Positions 23,452 through 32,304 of a stretch of 51,180 bases of DNA are shown one piece after another. Origin of the DNA: Wenjunlia vitaminophila DSM 41686 (GTDB lineage: Bacteria; Actinomycetota; Actinomycetes; Streptomycetales; Streptomycetaceae). How positions within the stretch are numbered: position 1 is the first letter of the stretch; every line of letters begins with the position of its first letter. A program made the translations under genes and the position numbers. Location of the stretch: assembly GCF_000380165.1 (NCBI RefSeq), contig NZ_KB904674.1:237-51416 (forward strand). Direction: 5' to 3'. Below the pieces are notes generated by a model, which worked only from the letters and a program-made list of their open reading frames with translations, was not told the DNA's origin and did no database searches.

Positions 23452-23512
23452 TCGTCGCTGAGCGGGCATGACCACGACCGGAACGTTTCCTTCCCCCGCA
23501 AGGAGGCTGATC

Positions 23513-24073
23513 GTGTTAACCAAGGTCCTGCGCGCCCTGCTCGCCGTGTTCCTGACGGCGCTGGCGCTCTCCGGTGGCCAGGCACTCGCCGCCCCGGCCT
23601 CACCCGCGGCCGACGGCACCAAGGCCGTGCGGGTGTTGACGTACGACGCCAGCGCGTCGGCGGAGTTCGCCAGCGCCGTGCGAGCCGGCGCCGAGGTGTG
23701 GAACAACAGTGTGACCAACGTGCAGTTGCAGCCGGTGGTTCCGGGGCAGCGGGCCAACGTCCGCATCATCGCGGACGACGGCTGGCCGCGGACGTACACC
23801 ACCAGCCTGGGCAACGGCACCTGGTACTTCGGCCGGCAGGCCGTCAACGAGGGGTACGACACCGTGCGCATCGCCGCCCACGAGTTCGGACACATCCTCG
23901 GGCTGCCCGACATGAAGCCGGGGCCCTGCTCCAGCCTGATGTCCGGCTCGACCGCCGGGACCTCGTGCACCAACCCCTACCCCAACGCCGCTGAGAAGGC
24001 CGCCGTCGAGGCGAACTTCTCCGGGGGCCTGGCCCAGTTGGTCGGGGCCGGCACCACGGTGTACCGGGACTGA
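23513..24073 (+). CDS. snpA: Snapalysin-type secreted zinc protease
   Basis: 186 residues; GTG at 23513 with AAGGAGG six bases upstream. A signal peptide of about 27 residues ends at ALAAP. The mature part matches M7 snapalysin: TYDASASAEFASAVRAGAEVWNNSVTNVQL, the zinc motif HEFGHILGLPD with Asp as third ligand, the Met-turn SLMSG, and SCTNPYPNAAEKAAVE. It cleaves proteins next to aromatic residues. The pro-region is only about 15 residues, shorter than in Streptomyces. Codon 2 is TTA, implying bldA tRNA dependence for translation, which suits a late developmental exoprotease. The usual LysR neighbour is absent. Confidence 0.92.
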   Translation: MLTKVLRALLAVFLTALALSGGQALAAPASPAADGTKAVRVLTYDASASAEFASAVRAGAEVWNNSVTNVQLQPVVPGQRANVRIIADDGWPRTYTTSLGNGTWYFGRQAVNEGYDTVRIAAHEFGHILGLPDMKPGPCSSLMSGSTAGTSCTNPYPNAAEKAAVEANFSGGLAQLVGAGTTVYRD

Positions 24074-24076
24074 CCG

Positions 24077-24101
24077 CCCGGCGCCACGTCCGGGCGCCGG
24101 G
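24077..24101. terminator. Hairpin between convergent genes
   Basis: CCCGGCGCC and GGCGCCGGG form a 9-bp stem with a 7-nt loop right after the snapalysin stop; the opposing gene stops at 24149. Confidence 0.75.
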
Positions 24102-24148
24102 TCGGCCCCGCACGGCCGGGCCCGGTGCCCGGTCCGCGCCACCCCCCG

Positions 24149-25177
24149 TCAGGCGACCGTCCGGCTGGGGCCGCGGAACGCCGGGATGACGTGACGGGCG
24201 AAGGCCCGGACCTGGGCGAGCATCTCGTCCACCGTGTTGCCCACGAACAGCAGGCTGCACAGGTGGTCCACCCCGGCCTCGGCGAACGCGGCCACCTTGG
24301 CGCACACCTGGTCGGGGGTGCCCACCAGGTTCCACTCCAGGTAACGGTCGAGGTCCACGCCGCGGGTGATGGTGGTCCGCAGCGAGGTGCGGAAGTGGTC
24401 GAAGGCGGAGCGTCGGAACGTCTCCCGCGCCTTGGCCGGGGTGTCGCCCAGACACACGATCGACTGGAGGGCGATGGAGATCCGCGACGGGTCCCGACCC
24501 GCTGCGCGGGCGTAGAGGTCCAGCTTCGCCCGCCCCTCCCGGATGCGCTCCGGGCCGATCTTCGCCGGGAGCCACCCCTGGCACAGCTCCGCCGCCCGGC
24601 GGATCGCCCCGTCCGCGTTGCCCCCCGAGTAGATCGGCAACGGTGACTGCACCGGCTTGGGGAACATCTCCACGTCCTCGAACCGGACGTACTTCCCCCG
24701 GAACGTGGACCTCGGCTGCTCGAACAGCATCCGCAGCGCCTCGATGCCCTCCCGGGTCAGCTCGGCCCGCGACGCCCGTCGCAGGTCGGGGACGACCCGT
24801 TCGAACTCGTCCCGGTAGCCGCCCACCGCCACCCCCAGGGTGAGCCGGCCGCCGCTGAGCTGGTCGAGGGTGGCTGCCTGCTTGGCGACGAGCACCGGCT
24901 GCCGCATCGGTAAGACCAGGATGCCCGTGGTCAGCCGCAGCACGGAGGTGCGGGCGGCGATGTGCGACAGGGTGAGCAGCGGCTCGAAGTAGTCGGGAGG
25001 GGCGGCGTGGGTGCGCCGGACGTACCCCTGGGTGCTCAGGTGGTCGTTCCCCGCCACGTCGTCATACCCGAGCTGTTCGGCCTCCACCGCGACCCGGACC
25101 ACGTCCGCGGCGGTGGCGAACGGGACCGGGTACATCATCCCGGCGGTGCAGGTCGGTGCCTCGACTCCGAACCTCAT
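24149..25177 (-). CDS. LLM-class F420-dependent oxidoreductase
   Basis: 342 residues starting at MRFGVEAP; the ribosome site is weak. This is the bacterial-luciferase-like TIM barrel: AEQLGYDDVAGNDHL, LRLTTGILVLPMRQPVLVAKQAATLDQLSGGRLTLGVAVGG, and IYSGGNADGAIRRAAELCQGW. Actinomycete members usually use reduced coenzyme F420, some FMN. Substrate unknown. Codon 89 (plus strand 24911-24913) reads TTA, within VLP, so translation may depend on the rare leucyl tRNA. Convergent with snapalysin, which also carries a TTA. Confidence 0.9.
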   Translation of the reverse strand: MRFGVEAPTCTAGMMYPVPFATAADVVRVAVEAEQLGYDDVAGNDHLSTQGYVRRTHAAPPDYFEPLLTLSHIAARTSVLRLTTGILVLPMRQPVLVAKQAATLDQLSGGRLTLGVAVGGYRDEFERVVPDLRRASRAELTREGIEALRMLFEQPRSTFRGKYVRFEDVEMFPKPVQSPLPIYSGGNADGAIRRAAELCQGWLPAKIGPERIREGRAKLDLYARAAGRDPSRISIALQSIVCLGDTPAKARETFRRSAFDHFRTSLRTTITRGVDLDRYLEWNLVGTPDQVCAKVAAFAEAGVDHLCSLLFVGNTVDEMLAQVRAFARHVIPAFRGPSRTVA

Positions 25178-25357
25178 GGGCGGCGCCCCCCAACGGTCGT
25201 GAGTGTCCCTCGTCACGAGGACGGTCCTCGTCACTCCCGCCCCCAGGGTGACCGCCGCCGCTCTAACCGCCCTCGACCGACCGCGCCCGTGGGACCGCCG
25301 CGGGAACGGGGGCACGAGGACGCCGCCCGGCCCCGGGCCGGCGTCGCGCCGGCCAGC

Positions 25358-27115
25358 TCAGGCCGCGGACCGCTCCGCGCGTCCCTTGCGCAGGAACCGC
25401 CGCAGTCGCGCGTACGGCCAGGTGTTGATGACGTCCTCGCTGGTCAGCCACCCCCGCTGGGCCGTCCCCACGCCGAACCTGAGGTGGGCCAGGTGGAGGG
25501 CGGAGTGCGCGTCGCTGTTGACGACGAACTTCACCCCGTACCGCCTGGCCCGCAGGATGGCCTCGTCCCCCAGGTCCAACCGGTCCGGGTGGGAGTTGAT
25601 CTCCAACGCGGTGCCGGTCCGCGCGCAGGCGGCGAAGACCGCGTCCAGGTCGGCGTCGAGACCCGGCCGCTTCCCGATGACCCTGGTGGTGGGGTGCCCG
25701 ATGACGTTGACGTACGGGTTCTCGCAGGCCCGCACCAGCCGCCGGGTCAACGCCGCCCGGTCCTGGTTGAAGTGCGAGTGCACCGACGCCACGCACAGGT
25801 CGAAACCGGCGAGCACGTCGTCGGGCCAGTCCAGCTCGCCGTCCGGGTCGATGTTGAGCTCCGTGCCGTGCAGCAGCCGCATCCGTCCGGAGCCGCCACG
25901 GCCCCGGTGCCGCCGGTCCAGCTCGTGGAGCTGGCGGCGCTGCTCGAGCATCCGCTCCTCGGTCATCCGCTGCATGTACAGGTTGGGCGCGTGGTCGGTG
26001 ACGGCGAAGTAGGAGTAACCGCGCTGCTCCGCCGCGGCGACCATCTCCTCCAGCGGGGCGAGCCCGTCCGTCAGGTCGGTGTGGGTGTGCAGGTCACCGC
26101 GGATGTCCTCCTCGGTGACCAGCTCCGGCAGCTCCCCGCGGAGCCCGGCCTCGACCTCGCCCCGGTCCTCCCGCAACGCCGGCGGGATCCAGGGGAGGCC
26201 CAGCCGGGAGTAGACGTCCTCCTCGGTCTCGGAGACGATCAGGTCTCCGCTGTCCACGTCGAACAGGCCGTACTCCGACAGCCGCAGCCCCTGGTGCACG
26301 GCGATCTCCCGGATGCGGATGTTGTGCGCCCGTGACCCGGTGAAGTACAGCAGCCCGGCGCCCCAGGCGTCCGGGGGCAGCACCCGCAGGTCCACCGCGA
26401 GTCCCCGGGTGGTGCGCACCGACGTCTTGGTGTCCCCGTGCGCGGTCACCTCGGTGATCTGCGGCAGCGACGTGAACGCGCGCATCACCGGTTCCGAGTC
26501 CCGGGCCGCCACGAGGATGTCGATGTCACCGATGGTCTCCCGCAGCCGCCGCAGCGACCCGGCGTAGACGCAGCGGAGGCAGCCACGGACGTGGGAGAGC
26601 TCCGACACGAGCTCCTCGGCGAGGTCCATCGCCACGTCCACCAGGACCCGGTCCCCGGCGGCCTGCATCAGCCCGATGCCGTGCAGGATCTTCTCCTCGG
26701 TCCGTGGGCCGAACCCCTTGAGGTCGCGCAGACGCTCCTGGTGGATGGCGTCGACGAGCTCGTCGATGGAGGAGATGTGCAGCTCCTCGTAGAGCGTCAT
26801 CGCCTTGCGCGGCCCCAGTGTGGGGATCATGGTCAACTGACGGACCCCCGCCGGGATCTTCGCCCGGACCTCCTCGACCGCGGACACGCTGCCGCCGCGG
26901 AAGTACTCGAGCACCTTCTCGGCGATGGACTTGCCGACGCCGGGGATCTTCTGGAGCCCCTTGAGGTCGAGGTCCCTGACCTCGGCGTGGTGCCCGCCGA
27001 TCGCCCGGGCAGCCTTTTCGTAGGCGCGCGCCTTGAACGGGTCGCCGCCGGTGATCAGGATCAGGTCGGCGTACTCCTGGAACAGCGCGGCGACCTCGTC
27101 GTTCGACCGAGCCAC
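25358..27115 (-). CDS. polX: PolX-type DNA polymerase with PHP domain
   Basis: 585 residues, the normal length for bacterial PolX. The GTG at 27115 has no properly spaced ribosome site but lies 7 bases after TACCCT, so the message may be leaderless. Domains: N-terminal 8-kDa-like and helix-hairpin-helix region (GLQKIPGVGKSIAEKVLEYF; LKGFGPRTEEKIL), the nucleotidyltransferase palm with GDIDILV near 197 and VDLRVLP near 240, then a PHP domain from about 337 with GDLHTHTDLTDG, VTDHAP, GTELNID, ASVHSHF, IGHPTTR, EINSHPDR and NSDAHS. PHP gives Mn-dependent 3'-5' exonuclease or AP-repair activity alongside gap-filling. Role: base excision or break repair. Confidence 0.95.
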   Translation of the reverse strand: MARSNDEVAALFQEYADLILITGGDPFKARAYEKAARAIGGHHAEVRDLDLKGLQKIPGVGKSIAEKVLEYFRGGSVSAVEEVRAKIPAGVRQLTMIPTLGPRKAMTLYEELHISSIDELVDAIHQERLRDLKGFGPRTEEKILHGIGLMQAAGDRVLVDVAMDLAEELVSELSHVRGCLRCVYAGSLRRLRETIGDIDILVAARDSEPVMRAFTSLPQITEVTAHGDTKTSVRTTRGLAVDLRVLPPDAWGAGLLYFTGSRAHNIRIREIAVHQGLRLSEYGLFDVDSGDLIVSETEEDVYSRLGLPWIPPALREDRGEVEAGLRGELPELVTEEDIRGDLHTHTDLTDGLAPLEEMVAAAEQRGYSYFAVTDHAPNLYMQRMTEERMLEQRRQLHELDRRHRGRGGSGRMRLLHGTELNIDPDGELDWPDDVLAGFDLCVASVHSHFNQDRAALTRRLVRACENPYVNVIGHPTTRVIGKRPGLDADLDAVFAACARTGTALEINSHPDRLDLGDEAILRARRYGVKFVVNSDAHSALHLAHLRFGVGTAQRGWLTSEDVINTWPYARLRRFLRKGRAERSAA

Positions 27116-27361
27116 CCTCCCCAGGGTAGTCGTGGGGACGCGTCGCGCCACTCGGGCGCCGGACGGCCCGGACGGCGACCCGGCGCGGGGCACCCGTTCG
27201 GGTGAGGGCAGCCAGGAGCCCCAGGTGGTCTGAGGGCGGACACGGGCGCCGTCGAGGAACGGTGGATGCGGGTGATCGGGGGGTGGTCGGCGTGTCGAAC
27301 CCCGGCGCATGATGGGAACTCGGTTCACTGAGTTGTCATGAACTCGCCCCTCGGAGGTTCC

Positions 27362-27982
27362 ATGGACGCCGCACCCACCCCCTCCCGCCGCGCCGTGCTG
27401 CGCGGCGGGCTGCTGCTCGGGACGTCCGCCGCCGTGCTCGCCGGTGACATCGCCCAGGTGGCGGCCAAGGACGCCGGGCCAGCACCGGTGGTCCCCGCGG
27501 GCTACCCGCCCGTCTACTGGTCCCCGGCCAGCCGCTCCAACTACACCGTCTCCAACCGGCCCACCACCTACCCGGTGGAGTTCGTCGTGGTGCACGTGAC
27601 CCAGGAGACCTACGCGGACACCATCCGCATCTTCCAGGACCCGTCCAGTCAGGTCTCGGCGCACTACGTGGTGCGGTCCGCGGACGGCTACATCGGGCAG
27701 TGCGTGCGGGAGAAGGACATCGGCTGGCACGCGGGCAACTGGACCTACAACACCCGCAGCATCGGCATCGAGCACGAGGGCTGGGTGGACAAGCCGGAGT
27801 ACTTCACCGACGCGATGTACCAGGCGTCGGCGGCACTCACCGCGGCGGTCTGTGACCGGTACGGCATCCCGAAGGACCGGAACCACATCATCGGCCACAA
27901 CGAGGTGCCGGGGGCGACCCACACCGACCCGGGGCCGTACTGGGACTGGAACCGGTACCTGGGCCTGGTCAACGGCGGCTGA
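27362..27982 (+). CDS. Tat-exported zinc N-acetylmuramoyl-L-alanine amidase
   Basis: 206 residues; ATG at 27362 directly after GGAGGTTCC (an ATG at 27338 would add 8 residues). The Tat signal is SRRAVLRGGLLLG. Almost the whole mature chain is one Amidase_2 domain: FVVVHVTQETYADTI, SAHYVVRSADGYIGQ, WHAGN, IGIEHEGWVDK and HIIGHNEVPGATHTDPG. It is strongly alike, motif by motif, to the catalytic domain of the larger amidase at 20978, but it lacks the lytic-like and PGB modules. The two probably arose by duplication of the catalytic module and use different export routes (Tat here). Confidence 0.92.
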   Translation: MDAAPTPSRRAVLRGGLLLGTSAAVLAGDIAQVAAKDAGPAPVVPAGYPPVYWSPASRSNYTVSNRPTTYPVEFVVVHVTQETYADTIRIFQDPSSQVSAHYVVRSADGYIGQCVREKDIGWHAGNWTYNTRSIGIEHEGWVDKPEYFTDAMYQASAALTAAVCDRYGIPKDRNHIIGHNEVPGATHTDPGPYWDWNRYLGLVNGG

Positions 27983-27990
27983 GGGCAGTT

Positions 27991-28007
27991 CGCCGCGTCG
28001 TGCGGCG
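27991..28007 (+). terminator. Hairpin after the Tat amidase
   Basis: CGCCGC-gtcgt-GCGGCG, starting 8 bases past the stop. Confidence 0.6.
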
Positions 28008-28470
28008 GGGGCGCCGTACCCGCCGCCGCCCGCCCGGGGGACGGAGCGTCGGCGACGGCGGGCGCCGGAGGCGGTGTGCGGAGGCGTCCGCGGCCACGCC
28101 GGCCGCGGTGCGCCACGGGGTTGCGAACGTCGAGCCCGGGTGGTCGTCGTCGAGGTCCGACGGGACGTGACCGGGAGATCTGCCGAGTTGACCACACCGC
28201 TCCCCGGCGCGGTCGGCCCGGTGCTGGTTCATGAGGCAGTGCCCGACCACGTTCGTGTGCCCGGCTCGAGCCGCCCTCGGCGGCGGGTGGAGGTGGTCGG
28301 TTCCCCGGGCTCAGTATCGTAGGGTCATATAAGGATGTGAAATACTGCCAGGAAGTGGGCATTCTTCTAGGGGGAGGCGACCCCATCGGCCCGCAGACCC
28401 GCTCCACGCCCCCGTTCACGGTGCTTTGACAGATCTTTCACCGACGGGTGCGACTCTCTTCCTGGGGGAA

Positions 28471-28590
28471 GCGGCAGCCAGTGGGACTGGACGCCGCGGT
28501 GGAGAGGGGTCTCAACGGGGGTGAGACCGCGCAACTCCACCGAGGACCCGGCGCACCGCCGGGGAGGGAGTCCGTCCTACTGGCTGCCGC
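28471..28590 (+). ncRNA. Putative structured RNA: nested inverted repeats forming a three-way junction
   Basis: Bases 28471-28487 pair with 28574-28590 over 17 bp (16 Watson-Crick and one G-U if read as plus-strand RNA). After a one-base bulge, 28489-28492 pair with 28570-28573. Inside are two arms: CGGTGGAG/CTCCACCG (28497-28504 with 28535-28542), topped by GGTCTCA/TGAGACC (28508-28514 with 28522-28528), and CCCGGCG-cac-CGCCGGG (28547-28563). About 43 bp of pairing in 120 nt is far above chance. The plus strand fits slightly better because the wobble becomes C-A on the other strand. A TTGACA stands 40 bp upstream but without a clear -10. It could be a small RNA, a complex terminator for the convergent genes, or a small mobile repeat. 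Not matched to a known family. Confidence 0.5.
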
Positions 28591-28604
28591 ATGAGGACAT
28601 GCGG
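28587..28604 (-). terminator. Hairpin directly after the afsR-like gene
   Basis: CCGCAT-gaggac-ATGCGG, 11 bases past the stop at 28616. Its first four bases are also part of the long stem at 28471-28590, so the two structures exclude each other. Confidence 0.5.
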
Positions 28605-28615
28605 AACGGGAGGTG

Positions 28616-31600
28616 CTAGCTCTGGACGCCGTGCGCCTCGTGGGCGGCCAGCGCGGCACGCAGCCGGCGCGCGTCAGGCACCCCCAGCGACTCGTAGATG
28701 CCGAGCGCCTCCTGCCAGTACCCCCGCGCCACCGGCACGTTCCCCAGCGACCCATGGGTGTTCCCCAACGTCTCCAGGGCCCTCGCCGCCCCCAGCCGGA
28801 ACCCCGTCTCCCGGTGCACGGCGAGCGACTGCTGCGCCCAGTCCACCGCCACCTCCAGCCCGCCGAGTGCGGCGTGCGCCCGGGCCACCTCGTCCAACGC
28901 CTCACCCTCCACCAGCCTCAGTCCGTAGCGCTGCGCCACCTCCACGGCGCTGCGGGCGTGCGACAGGGCCTCGTTGAGCCGGCCGAACCCGCGCAGCCGG
29001 GCCGAGACGCCGATGTGGGCACTCGCCTCGCTCCTGCGACAACCACACTTTGAGGCCAGCTCGAGGGCCCTGCGGTGGTGGTCGAGCGCCTCGTGAACGT
29101 CGCCGAGGGCCCCCAGCACGATGCCCAGGACGTTGTGCAGGTCGCTCTCGATCAACCGGCGGTTGGTGCGGTGGATCACGCTCAGCGCCCGCTCCGCGTG
29201 GGACAGCGCCAAGCGGTAGTAGCCGGCGTCGCACAGGATCAGCGCCAGGTTGCACAGGGCGGACTCCTCGTACAGCGCCACCTGGGACTGTCGGTAGAGC
29301 ACCAGCGCCTGGCTGAGGTAGCGCCGGGCGTCGGCGAGCCTGCCCAGGTGCCGCTGGATGTACCCCAGGGTGCGCAGCATGGTGGTGACCGTCAGCACGC
29401 TCTCGTGCAGCGGAGTCATGGCCTCCGCCTGGGTGAGGTACCCCAGGGCCTCGTTGAGGCGGCCCTGGTCCGCGGCGACGAAACCCAGCATGGTGAGGGC
29501 GAACGCCTCTCCCGCCGGCTGTTCGAGGGCCTGGAACGTCTCCAGCGTACGACGGCACTGCTCGGTCGCGGCATCCAGGTCCGCCTGGTTCCACCGGGCG
29601 ATGGCCAGTACGAGACGCGCCATGCTGCCGAGGATGGTGGCGCCCGTCCCCTCGCACAGCTCGACGGCCTCGGTGCTGTGCTGCACCGAGCGGGGGAAGT
29701 CAGCGAGGTCCAGGTAGGCGTTGCCCAGGGTCTCGTGCATCACGGCCTGTCCCAGCTCGCTCCCGCTGGCCACGGCCGCGCGCAGCCCCGCGTGCGCGGC
29801 CCGCAGCCAGTCGTCGAGGTGCCCGCTGCCCATGAAGTGGCCGTGCAGCGCGTCCGTCATCTGCCAGGCGAAGGCGTGGGGGCCGTTGTCCGCGGCGCTG
29901 TCGATGCACGAGAGCACGTTGGCCCGCTCCGCGTTCACCCACTCCCACGCCTCCTCGAGGTCCGCGAACTCCTGCGGCTCCACAGGGCACTCGCTGATCG
30001 GCTGCCGGGGCAGCGCGAAGGCGTTGTAGACGGCGCCGAACAGCGCCCGTGAGGCGTTGTCAGCGGTCGTCAGGTACCAGCTCAGCAGCCGGCGCAGGGC
30101 GGCCTCGCACTCCTGCGGGCCCTCCTCCCGGAACGCCCGCTCCCGGGCGTACAGGCGCAGCAGGTCGTGGAAGTGGTAGCGGCCCGGCACATAGGACTCG
30201 ATCATGTGCCTGGACTCCAACTGGTCGAGCAGCCGGGCGGCGTCCCGGGTGCCCTGGCAGCCGGCGAGCGCCGCGGCGGCGCCCGGGGTGACGTCGGAGC
30301 CGGGGACGAGCCCGAGCAGCCGGAACGCCCGCCGGGCCGGATCGCTCAGCCCCTGGTAGAACAGGTCGAAGGTGGCCTCGACGGCGGTCTGCTGGTCCCC
30401 GTCCACGTTGAGCTCGGCCAGCCGGTCGCCCTCCCGCAGCGCGCGCACCATGTCGGCGATCCGCCGGTACCGGCCACTGCCCAGGTTCGCCGCGCAGATC
30501 CGCAGGGCCAGGGGCAGCCGGCCGCACACCAGCGCCAGCTCCTCCGCCGCCTCGGGCTCCGCCCGGACCCGTTGCCCGCCCACCACCCGGGCAAGCAGCG
30601 CCACGGCCTCCTCGTCGGTGAGGACGTCGAGGTTGATCCGCTGGGCGTCGTGGAACGCGCTCAGCCCCCGCAGGTCGTGCCGGCTGGTCACCACCACGAG
30701 ACAGGTGGGGGACGCCGGCAGCAGGGGCCGCACCTGCTCGAGCGACGACGCGTCGTCCAAAAGCAGCAGCACCCGCCGGTCGGCCAGCAGCGACCGGTAC
30801 AGGCTCGCCTTCTCGTCCTGGCTCCTGGGGATGCGCAGCGAGGCGACGCCCAGCGCGCGCAGAAGTTGGCCCAGCGCCTCGTCGGCGGTGAGCGGATCAC
30901 TGGAGGCGTAGGCCCTCAACGACAGGTGGAGCTGGCCGTCGGGGAAACGCTCCGCGACCCGTCGGCTCCAGTGCACCGCGAGGGCCGTCTTCCCCACCCC
31001 GGCCGTGCCGGAGATCGACGCGATCATCAGGGGACGCCCGGGGCGGGGCTTCTGGGTGCGCAACAGGGCGTCCAGCAGCCGCAGGTACGCGGTGCGGCCG
31101 GTGAAGCCGCCCGTGTCCGGCGGGAGCTGCCGGGGAACCGGCACCGACGGCCTGGGCTCGGTCGCCTCAAGCGCCGGATCGGCCTGGAGGACCTGCCGGT
31201 GGAGCTCCTGGAGCGGCCGGCCCGGCGCCACCCCGAGCTCCTCGTCGAGCAGCCGGTACACCTGGCGGTAGGCGGACAGCGCGTCGGCCTGCCGGCCGGA
31301 CCGGTACAGCGCGAGTATCAGCTGCGACCACAGCCGTTCCCGCAACCGGTACTCCCCGACCAGCGTGGTGAGCTCGCCCACCACCTCCTCGTAGTGTCCG
31401 AGCGCGAGCAGCGCGTCCATCCGGTCCTCGCGGGCGGCGAGGCGCTGCTCCTCGAGCCGGGTCGACTCGGCGACCGCGAAGGAACGGTCACCGAGGCCGT
31501 CGAGCGCGGGCCCCTGCCACAGCCCCAGCGCCCGGTCGAGCGCCTCCAGGGCGGCCAGCGGGTCTCCGCCGCCGCCGTCCTGCCGGGCCTGCCGCACCAA

Positions 31601-32044
31601 CTGCGCGAACTGCTCCGCGTCGAGCTGGCCCGGGGCGAGTCGCAGGGCGTAACCGGCGTTGTTCCGGCCGCCGGTGCTGACCAGCACGGTGTAGCCCTGC
31701 TGGGCTCGCCGGTCGGGCTCGAGCACCCGCCGCAGGTTGAGGATGTGGGTGCGCAGCGCCGTCGAGGCGCCGTCCGGGACCTCCTGTTCCCACATCAGCT
31801 CGATCAGCCGGGCCCTGCTGACCGGGCGGCCCCGGGCCAGGACGAGCGCCGCGAGCAGCACCCGCTGCTGTGGCCCGAGGGTCACCTCGCGACCGTCCAC
31901 CTCGACCGCGACCGGACCCAGGATGCGCACGCGCACTCCTCGGGCCGGAGCCTCGCTCGGCGCTACTCCCACGGGACCGCCCGGTGCCTCATCTGGTGTC
32001 GTGCTCGCCTTCCCAGGAGCCGATGCACTTCCCACCCCTGTCAC
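28616..32044 (-). CDS. AfsR/SARP-family regulator (wHTH-BTAD-NB-ARC-TPR)
   Basis: 1142 residues from a GTG at 32044 with GGGGGA just upstream. Order: OmpR-type winged helix (about 38-120: VRILGPVAVEVDGREVTLGPQQ), bacterial transcriptional activation domain (about 125-275, ending ELGVAPGRPLQELH), STAND/NB-ARC ATPase (Walker A SGTAGVGKTAL near 342-352, Walker B VLLLLDDA), then about ten TPR-like repeats (740-1130). This is the large AfsR architecture: ATP-controlled activators of secondary metabolism. No biosynthetic cluster is adjacent, so it probably acts elsewhere. The 260-bp upstream region carries a possible minus-strand -10 (TATGCT near 32088-32093). Confidence 0.93.
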   Translation of the reverse strand: MTGVGSASAPGKASTTPDEAPGGPVGVAPSEAPARGVRVRILGPVAVEVDGREVTLGPQQRVLLAALVLARGRPVSRARLIELMWEQEVPDGASTALRTHILNLRRVLEPDRRAQQGYTVLVSTGGRNNAGYALRLAPGQLDAEQFAQLVRQARQDGGGGDPLAALEALDRALGLWQGPALDGLGDRSFAVAESTRLEEQRLAAREDRMDALLALGHYEEVVGELTTLVGEYRLRERLWSQLILALYRSGRQADALSAYRQVYRLLDEELGVAPGRPLQELHRQVLQADPALEATEPRPSVPVPRQLPPDTGGFTGRTAYLRLLDALLRTQKPRPGRPLMIASISGTAGVGKTALAVHWSRRVAERFPDGQLHLSLRAYASSDPLTADEALGQLLRALGVASLRIPRSQDEKASLYRSLLADRRVLLLLDDASSLEQVRPLLPASPTCLVVVTSRHDLRGLSAFHDAQRINLDVLTDEEAVALLARVVGGQRVRAEPEAAEELALVCGRLPLALRICAANLGSGRYRRIADMVRALREGDRLAELNVDGDQQTAVEATFDLFYQGLSDPARRAFRLLGLVPGSDVTPGAAAALAGCQGTRDAARLLDQLESRHMIESYVPGRYHFHDLLRLYARERAFREEGPQECEAALRRLLSWYLTTADNASRALFGAVYNAFALPRQPISECPVEPQEFADLEEAWEWVNAERANVLSCIDSAADNGPHAFAWQMTDALHGHFMGSGHLDDWLRAAHAGLRAAVASGSELGQAVMHETLGNAYLDLADFPRSVQHSTEAVELCEGTGATILGSMARLVLAIARWNQADLDAATEQCRRTLETFQALEQPAGEAFALTMLGFVAADQGRLNEALGYLTQAEAMTPLHESVLTVTTMLRTLGYIQRHLGRLADARRYLSQALVLYRQSQVALYEESALCNLALILCDAGYYRLALSHAERALSVIHRTNRRLIESDLHNVLGIVLGALGDVHEALDHHRRALELASKCGCRRSEASAHIGVSARLRGFGRLNEALSHARSAVEVAQRYGLRLVEGEALDEVARAHAALGGLEVAVDWAQQSLAVHRETGFRLGAARALETLGNTHGSLGNVPVARGYWQEALGIYESLGVPDARRLRAALAAHEAHGVQS

Positions 32045-32239
32045 CGTTCCCCCGCGCGCCTCGGCCCACCCATGGAATCCGTCCCAGCATAGGCGGGGGG
32101 TTGATCACCGGATGGTGGCGCGCCGCAAGGTCGTTGACGCCGGCGCACAGATCCAGCCAAGGTGCGGGGGATGACTATTGGCCACTATGTGCTGGTCTCA
32201 TGGGCGTCCGCCCTTGAATTATATGGTCTGACTCCCAAC

Positions 32240-32275
32240 GCCGGCCAGCGCACGCCTGGCTGATGGTGCGCCGGC
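32240..32275 (-). terminator. Hairpin after helR
   Basis: GCGCAC (32248-32253) pairs with GTGCGC (32266-32271), extended by GCCG/CGGC across a small bulge, about 30 bases past the helR stop. Confidence 0.55.
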
Positions 32276-32304
32276 ACCCGGGGCGGCGACGCGTGTCACC
32301 GGCG

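Larger units (their letters stand above)
23131..23512. other. 382-bp intergenic region before snapalysin
   Basis: Contains the terminator at 23145-23173 and the inverted repeat at 23421-23451. Streptomyces snapalysin genes usually have a divergent LysR-type regulator here; no such gene is present. Confidence 0.5.
27983..28615. other. 633-bp gene-free region with structured element
   Basis: No convincing gene. It contains the amidase terminator (27991-28007), an AT-richer island at about 28318-28370, TTGACA at 28426-28431, the nested inverted-repeat element at 28471-28590 and a further hairpin at 28587-28604. Confidence 0.6.
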
